A DNA stretch of 64,000 nt, taken from Streptomyces scabiei 87.22. GTDB lineage: Bacteria; Actinomycetota; Actinomycetes; Streptomycetales; Streptomycetaceae. A program made the translations under genes and the position numbers. The notes under the pieces are model-generated. The model had not been told where the DNA came from. It ran no database searches and worked only from the letters and a program-made list of their open reading frames with translations. Each line of letters begins with the position of its first letter. The first letter of the stretch is position 1. Positions 60,143 to 64,000 of this stretch are shown piece after piece. Where the stretch lies: positions 7,254,001-7,318,000 of the forward strand of contig NC_013929.1 in NCBI RefSeq assembly GCF_000091305.1. The letters are read 5' to 3'.

Positions 60143-62359
60143 TCAGGTGCGGGTCGGTTCCAGTTCGGCCGTCTCGGCCGGGGCCGGGACCGGAGCCGCG
60201 TCGGCGTGACGGGTCAGCGCCTCACCCTCCACGTCCACCCGCGGCAGCGCCCGGTCCAGCCACTTCGGCAGCCACCAGGCCCGGTCGCCGAGCAGGGTGA
60301 GCACGGCCGGCACGATCGCCATCCGGACGACGAACGCGTCGAACAGGACCGCCGAGGCCAGCCCGAACCCGATCATCTTGATCATGGAGTCGCTCTCGCC
60401 GATGAACCCGGCGAACACCGCGATCATGATCAGCGCGGCGGCCACCACCACCCGGGCACTGTGCCGGAAGCCGCTGGTGATCGCCTCGTCGGCCCGGTCG
60501 CCGTGGACGTACGCCTCCCGCATCCGCGAGACGAGGAACACCTCGTAGTCCATCGCGAGGCCGAACACGATGCCCACCAGGAAGATCGGCATCAGGCTCA
60601 TGATCGGGCCTGTCTGCTCCACCCCCAGCAGCTCCGCGCCGTGACCCTGCTGGAACACCAGGACCACCACGCCGAGCGAGGCCAGCACCGACAGCAGGAA
60701 CCCGGCGGCGGCCTTCAGCGGCACCAGCAGGGAGCGGAAGACGACCATCAGCAGGAGGACCGCCAGACCCACCACGACCAGCAGATACGGGACCAGCGCG
60801 GACTGCACCTTGCCGGAGATGTCGATGTTCAGCGCGGTCGTGCCGGTGACCTCGAACGTCGCTCCCGTCCCGGACTCGATCGCGGGCCGCTCGTCGCGGA
60901 TCACGGTCACCAGGTCCTTGGTCTTCTCGTCGGTCGGCGCGGTCGCGGGCACCGCCGAGAAGACGGCGGTGTCGCCGGCCTCGTTGAACTGCGGAGGCGA
61001 GACCGACACGATCCCCTTGGTGTCCCCGATCTCCTTGGCGACCTTCTCCGCGGCGCCCTTCGCGTCGTCGGCACCCCGGGCGTCCACCACGATCGTCAGC
61101 GGCCCGTTGAAGCCGGGCCCGAAGCCCTCGGCGAGCGCGTCGTAGGCCCGCCGTTCGGTGGTGGACGTCGACTTGGCCTCGTCACCGGGCATGCCCAGCT
61201 GCAGATCGGTCATCGGGATCGCGAGCGCGCCGAGCCCGACGACGCCGAGGAGCAGGACGGGCACGGGGCGGCGCAGCACGAACCGGGACCAGCGGGTGCC
61301 GCCGTTGTCCCGGGCCTCCTCCTCGATACGGCCGCTGCGGCGGGCCTTGCGCGAGAGCACGGCGTTCGGCCAGCAGCCGAGGACGGCCGGCACCAGGGTC
61401 AGCGCGATCAGGACGGCGACGACGACCGCGCCCGCGGCGGCCAGCCCCATCTTCGTCAGCATGGGGATGCCGACCACGGTCAGTCCGGCCAGCGCGATGA
61501 CCACGGTGAGCCCGGCGAACACCACCGCCGAGCCCGCCGTGCCGGTGGCCAGCGCGGTCGCCTCCTGGGGCGTACGGCCCCCGGCGCGCTCCTCGCGGTA
61601 GCGGGAGACGACGAACAGGGCGTAGTCGATGCCGACCGCGAGGCCCAGCATCATCGCGAGGGTCCCGGTCGTGGTGGACAGACCGAGGGCCTCCGACAGG
61701 ACCATGATCGTGGCCATGCTGAGGCCGACGCCGACGAGCGCGGTCAGCAGCGGCAGCCCGGCGGCGGCCAGCGAGCCGAAGGTCACCAGCAGGACCACGG
61801 CGGCGAGGGCGACACCGATGATCTCGGCCGCCCCGCCCGGCCCGCCCTGGTCGGCCACCGCGGTACCACCGGCCTCGACGGTCAGCCCGGACTTCTGGGC
61901 CTTGTGGAGTGCGTCCTCCAGATGGGTCCGGCTGGCGTCGCTGAGGTCGGCCGCCGTGGCCTTGTAGGTGACGGTCGCGTACGCCGTCGTGCCGTCCTGG
62001 CTGACCGCCCGCGCCCGGAACGGGTCGACGGCGCTCGCCACCTGCGAGCCGTCCGCCAGATCGGCCACCGTCTCCTCGACGGCCTTCTTGTTCCCGGTGG
62101 CGGTGATCTTCTCGCCGTTCGGGGCGACGAAGACGACCCGGGCGGTGGCGCCGTCCGCGGTGACGCCCGGGAAGCGCTGCTCCAGCAGGTCGAACGCCTT
62201 CTGGGACTCGATGCCCGGCATGGAGAACTCCTCGTCGGAGGCTCCCGGGGCCTTGAGGGCGCCGACACCGACGGCACCCAGGACGGCCACCCACATCAGG
62301 ATGACGTACCAGCGTTTGCGGAAGGCCAGCCGGCCCAGCCGATACAGGAAGGTTGCCAT
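60143..62359 (-). CDS. MMPL/RND-family transporter
   Basis: A membrane protein of 738 residues. Seen: a first helix ('RWYVILMWVAVLGAVGVGAL') followed by a large loop, a block of hydrophobic helices near 175-330 with 'GLAVGIDYALFVVSRYREE', another extracytoplasmic loop around 360-500, and a second block with 'GLAMDYEVFLVSRMREAY', the GxxxDY motifs of MMPL pumps. These proteins move lipids or drugs using proton gradients. It is upstream of the kinase gene by 117 bases on the same strand and may be controlled by that pair. Confidence 0.93.
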   Translation of the reverse strand: MATFLYRLGRLAFRKRWYVILMWVAVLGAVGVGALKAPGASDEEFSMPGIESQKAFDLLEQRFPGVTADGATARVVFVAPNGEKITATGNKKAVEETVADLADGSQVASAVDPFRARAVSQDGTTAYATVTYKATAADLSDASRTHLEDALHKAQKSGLTVEAGGTAVADQGGPGGAAEIIGVALAAVVLLVTFGSLAAAGLPLLTALVGVGLSMATIMVLSEALGLSTTTGTLAMMLGLAVGIDYALFVVSRYREERAGGRTPQEATALATGTAGSAVVFAGLTVVIALAGLTVVGIPMLTKMGLAAAGAVVVAVLIALTLVPAVLGCWPNAVLSRKARRSGRIEEEARDNGGTRWSRFVLRRPVPVLLLGVVGLGALAIPMTDLQLGMPGDEAKSTSTTERRAYDALAEGFGPGFNGPLTIVVDARGADDAKGAAEKVAKEIGDTKGIVSVSPPQFNEAGDTAVFSAVPATAPTDEKTKDLVTVIRDERPAIESGTGATFEVTGTTALNIDISGKVQSALVPYLLVVVGLAVLLLMVVFRSLLVPLKAAAGFLLSVLASLGVVVLVFQQGHGAELLGVEQTGPIMSLMPIFLVGIVFGLAMDYEVFLVSRMREAYVHGDRADEAITSGFRHSARVVVAAALIMIAVFAGFIGESDSMIKMIGFGLASAVLFDAFVVRMAIVPAVLTLLGDRAWWLPKWLDRALPRVDVEGEALTRHADAAPVPAPAETAELEPTRT

Positions 62360-62618
62360 GAGGGGCGGGTCTCCACGTCAGAGGTCGGGGATGAGGGGAT
62401 GAACAGGGGGTCTCGGATACCCGCCCAGACTCCCGGCCGGAGCCCCCTCGCGTCGTCGTGCGGCTGCCGACAATCCCCGGTACTCAGAACGCAGTACGGC
62501 ACGGCCTCCGGGTCACCCCGGGGGATGACCGGGGCGGGCCGGAGGCCGCGTGAACAGGGCGTGCCCAGATGGTGAGCGATGGTGAGCAGGTCGCGCCTGC
62601 ATGGTGAGCGGCGCGCGC

Positions 62619-63152
62619 CTACATCGAGTGCAGGGTGTCGCGGGATGCCTTGATGAAGGCCCTCAGCGCGTCCCAGAACGGCGAGTAGCAGCCGTCGAAG
62701 CGCGCGACGGCACCGGTGTCGCCCTCGATCATGGCCTCGATCGCCTTGTGGAAGGGGCTCGTCGCCCGCCTGACGGTGTTGGCGAGTGCGGCGACGTCCT
62801 CGGGCCCCTCCAGCGAGACCACCCAGGTGAGGTTCCGCAGCGCGGCGTACTCGTCCCGCTGCCGTTCCCGCAGCCGCCGCAGTTCCTCGGTCCGTTCCGG
62901 CCCGAGCCCGTCCTCGGCGCCCCGCACCACGTCGGACACCTTCCAGTGCACGTCGTTCAGCCGCTGTGCCTGCTCCATGAACTCCGCGTACGCCGTCCGG
63001 CGCGCCGCCCGCAGCCGCTCCACGCGCTGCGCGTCCGCCGTCGTGTCCGCCTGTATCCGCGCCGCCCGCGCGGTCCCCCGGCTCGTCACCCAGCTCGCCA
63101 GGACGGCGGTGCCGGCGGTGAGCGCGGCGATCCAGAACGCGCCGTCACCCAT
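62619..63152 (-). CDS. Membrane-anchored helical protein of unknown function
   Basis: A protein of 177 residues. Seen: one N-terminal hydrophobic segment ('AFWIAALTAGTAVLASWVTS', residues 5-24) followed by a long amphipathic helical region rich in Arg, Glu and Ala ('RVERLRAARRTAYAEFMEQAQRL'), suggesting a membrane-tethered coiled coil. No catalytic motif is evident. Its start overlaps the MazG-like stop by eight bases, so the two are cotranscribed. Confidence 0.8.
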   Translation of the reverse strand: MGDGAFWIAALTAGTAVLASWVTSRGTARAARIQADTTADAQRVERLRAARRTAYAEFMEQAQRLNDVHWKVSDVVRGAEDGLGPERTEELRRLRERQRDEYAALRNLTWVVSLEGPEDVAALANTVRRATSPFHKAIEAMIEGDTGAVARFDGCYSPFWDALRAFIKASRDTLHSM

Positions 63153-63498
63153 GGCCGGGACCCAGCGAACGTGCGGTCACCCCGTCCAGATGCGCCGCGA
63201 AGACCGCGCGGGCGTCCGGGGTGAGGGTGCGCAGGGCGACCAGGGCCGTGACGACCACGTCGCACAGCTCCGAACCGACGTCGTCCCAGGTGTGGGTGAC
63301 GCCCTTGCGGGGGTTCTGGCCGGTCACGCCGATGACCGCCTCCGCGACCTCGCCGACCTCCTCCTGCAGCTTCAGCATCCGCAGCAGCAGGCCCTCCCGG
63401 CCTCCGTGCGGTTGGTCCGCCTCCAGCCAGGCGTGCAGGCGGGAGACGGACTGCCAGAGGTGGTCGTCGGGGTCGGCGGAGTGCCGCTGCTCGCTCAT
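63145..63498 (-). CDS. MazG-like nucleotide pyrophosphohydrolase family protein
   Basis: A protein of 117 residues. Seen: 'RMLKLQEEVGEVAEAVIGVTGQNPRKG' and 'DVGSELCDVVVTALVAL', whose EExxE and ExxD residues match the metal-binding helices of MazG-like enzymes. These hydrolyse non-canonical or stress-related nucleotides; the exact substrate is unknown. Coupled to the downstream membrane-anchored protein by an eight-base overlap. Confidence 0.88.
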   Translation of the reverse strand: MSEQRHSADPDDHLWQSVSRLHAWLEADQPHGGREGLLLRMLKLQEEVGEVAEAVIGVTGQNPRKGVTHTWDDVGSELCDVVVTALVALRTLTPDARAVFAAHLDGVTARSLGPGHG

Positions 63499-63639
63499 GG
63501 GCGCAGCCTGTCACGCCCCGGTGACAGCGGGGGCCCGTCCGCCCAAGTGACGGCTGCCCGGCGGGAGGGGAGCCGAGGCTGTCCTCCGCCGGGCGAAGGG
63601 CAGTGAGGCGCGGACGGTCACCGGGCTCTTCGGGTTCCC

Positions 63640-63718
63640 GCGGCTCGGGAGCGACTGGCCTTTCGGTTGTGCGGCTCGGGAGCGACTGGCTCTTCGGGTT
63701 CCCGCGGCTCGGGAGCGA
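63640..63718. repeat. Three direct copies of a 15-bp sequence
   Basis: 'GCGGCTCGGGAGCGA' occurs at 63640-63654, 63671-63685 and 63704-63718, with 'CTCTTCGGGTTCCC' before the first and third. It lies between the MazG-like gene and the downstream DoxX-like gene, in a 224-base gap without coding potential. Possible regulator sites or simple repeat. Confidence 0.85.
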
Positions 63719-63722
63719 AGGG

Positions 63723-64000
63723 TCACTCCTCGAACAGCGCCTCCTGCTCACCCTCCTTCTCCTTGCGCACCCGCTGGTTGCGCATCCCCACGACCACCGC
63801 CGTCACCGCGGCCGTACCGGCCAGCGCCACGGGGACCATCCAGCCCCGGTCGAAGACATGGCGGAACGCGTGGTCGAGGGAGAGCCGGCCGGGGCCGGTG
63901 ACCGCGAGGCCGGCGGCGGCCAGACCCAGGGTCGCGGCGTACTCGTAACCACCCTCGGCGGCGAAGAACCCGTTGGGCGTGTGGATCGCGGTCGCGCCGC
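63723..64000 (-). CDS. DoxX-like membrane protein, C-terminal part
   Basis: The frame is open at the window edge, so the start is missing; 91 residues are visible. Seen: 'NGFFAAEGGYEYAATLGLAAAGLAVTGPGRLSLDHAF', the typical C-terminal half of DoxX-family proteins with its last two membrane segments, and a charged tail ('NQRVRKEKEGEQEALFEE'). DoxX proteins associate with thiol and membrane redox functions in actinobacteria. Family assignment is likely; function is inferred. Confidence 0.75.
   Translation of the reverse strand, partial: GATAIHTPNGFFAAEGGYEYAATLGLAAAGLAVTGPGRLSLDHAFRHVFDRGWMVPVALAGTAAVTAVVVGMRNQRVRKEKEGEQEALFEE

Noticed and set aside
62568..62625. Three copies of ATGGTGAGC before the membrane-anchored protein's stop
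   Set aside because: Short nine-base matches with irregular spacing and no link to a gene start; likely chance or minor duplication.

Overview
The window is very GC-rich with codon use typical of Streptomyces: GTG starts are common, Shine-Dalgarno sequences are strong, and small regulators such as XRE-DUF5753/DUF397 pairs and CU044_5270-type proteins are present. It reads as chromosomal DNA from a Streptomyces-like actinomycete. The layout is conserved genes, then an accessory island, then conserved genes.

Left flank (1 to about 10 kb) holds housekeeping genes in an order familiar from Streptomyces: the NIF3 C-terminus, a C4 zinc-ribbon coiled-coil protein (probably starting at CTG), the bifunctional RNase H/phosphatase, KDPG aldolase, YaaA, an RNB ribonuclease, a MerR/AraC divergent pair, an EamA transporter, and the RNase P RNA gene (rnpB) with a textbook terminator.

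The island (about 10.0 to 51.65 kb) starts directly after the rnpB terminator and is dominated by genome-defence and biological-conflict genes. It holds a SWIM zinc-finger protein, and a UvrD-type helicase with a RelE-like N-terminus coupled to a 2326-aa DEAD helicase with a DUF1998-like cysteine module and a nuclease-like tail. Next come an OLD/AbiL-like ATPase plus TOPRIM pair, a beta-family protein, and an EACC1-like membrane protein coupled to a caspase/SF1-helicase fusion. After a decayed regulatory patch (about 29.3 to 32.4 kb) and an HATPase/XRE/DUF397 cluster, there is a DrmD-like SNF2 helicase with a 1724-aa Eco57I-like DNA methylase. The island ends with a Ser/Thr kinase, a DUF6338-like protein, a CHAT protease with a helical neighbour, and an McrBC system whose McrB carries DUF4357-like and EVE/PUA-like reader regions.

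Right flank (51.7 to 64 kb) returns to ordinary content: a frameshifted maleylpyruvate-isomerase-like gene, a secreted beta-propeller protein, an F420/FMN LLM oxidoreductase, two secreted GH43 arabinan-type hydrolases in an operon behind a tandem-repeat region and a palindrome, a NarL-type two-component pair whose junction has been tandemly amplified, an MMPL transporter, a MazG-like protein and the end of a DoxX-like gene.

The most interesting items are: (1) the EACC1-like protein plus caspase-helicase fusion; (2) the giant DUF1998 helicase plus RelE-UvrD pair lying in the same island as a DrmD/methylase pair, with no separate drmA/B/C seen; (3) the CHAT effector with an unknown partner; (4) a cluster of single-base gene disruptions at 29.8 to 32.4 kb; (5) 11-residue coding repeats between a histidine kinase and its regulator. 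All functions are inferred from motifs read by eye; no database search was possible.
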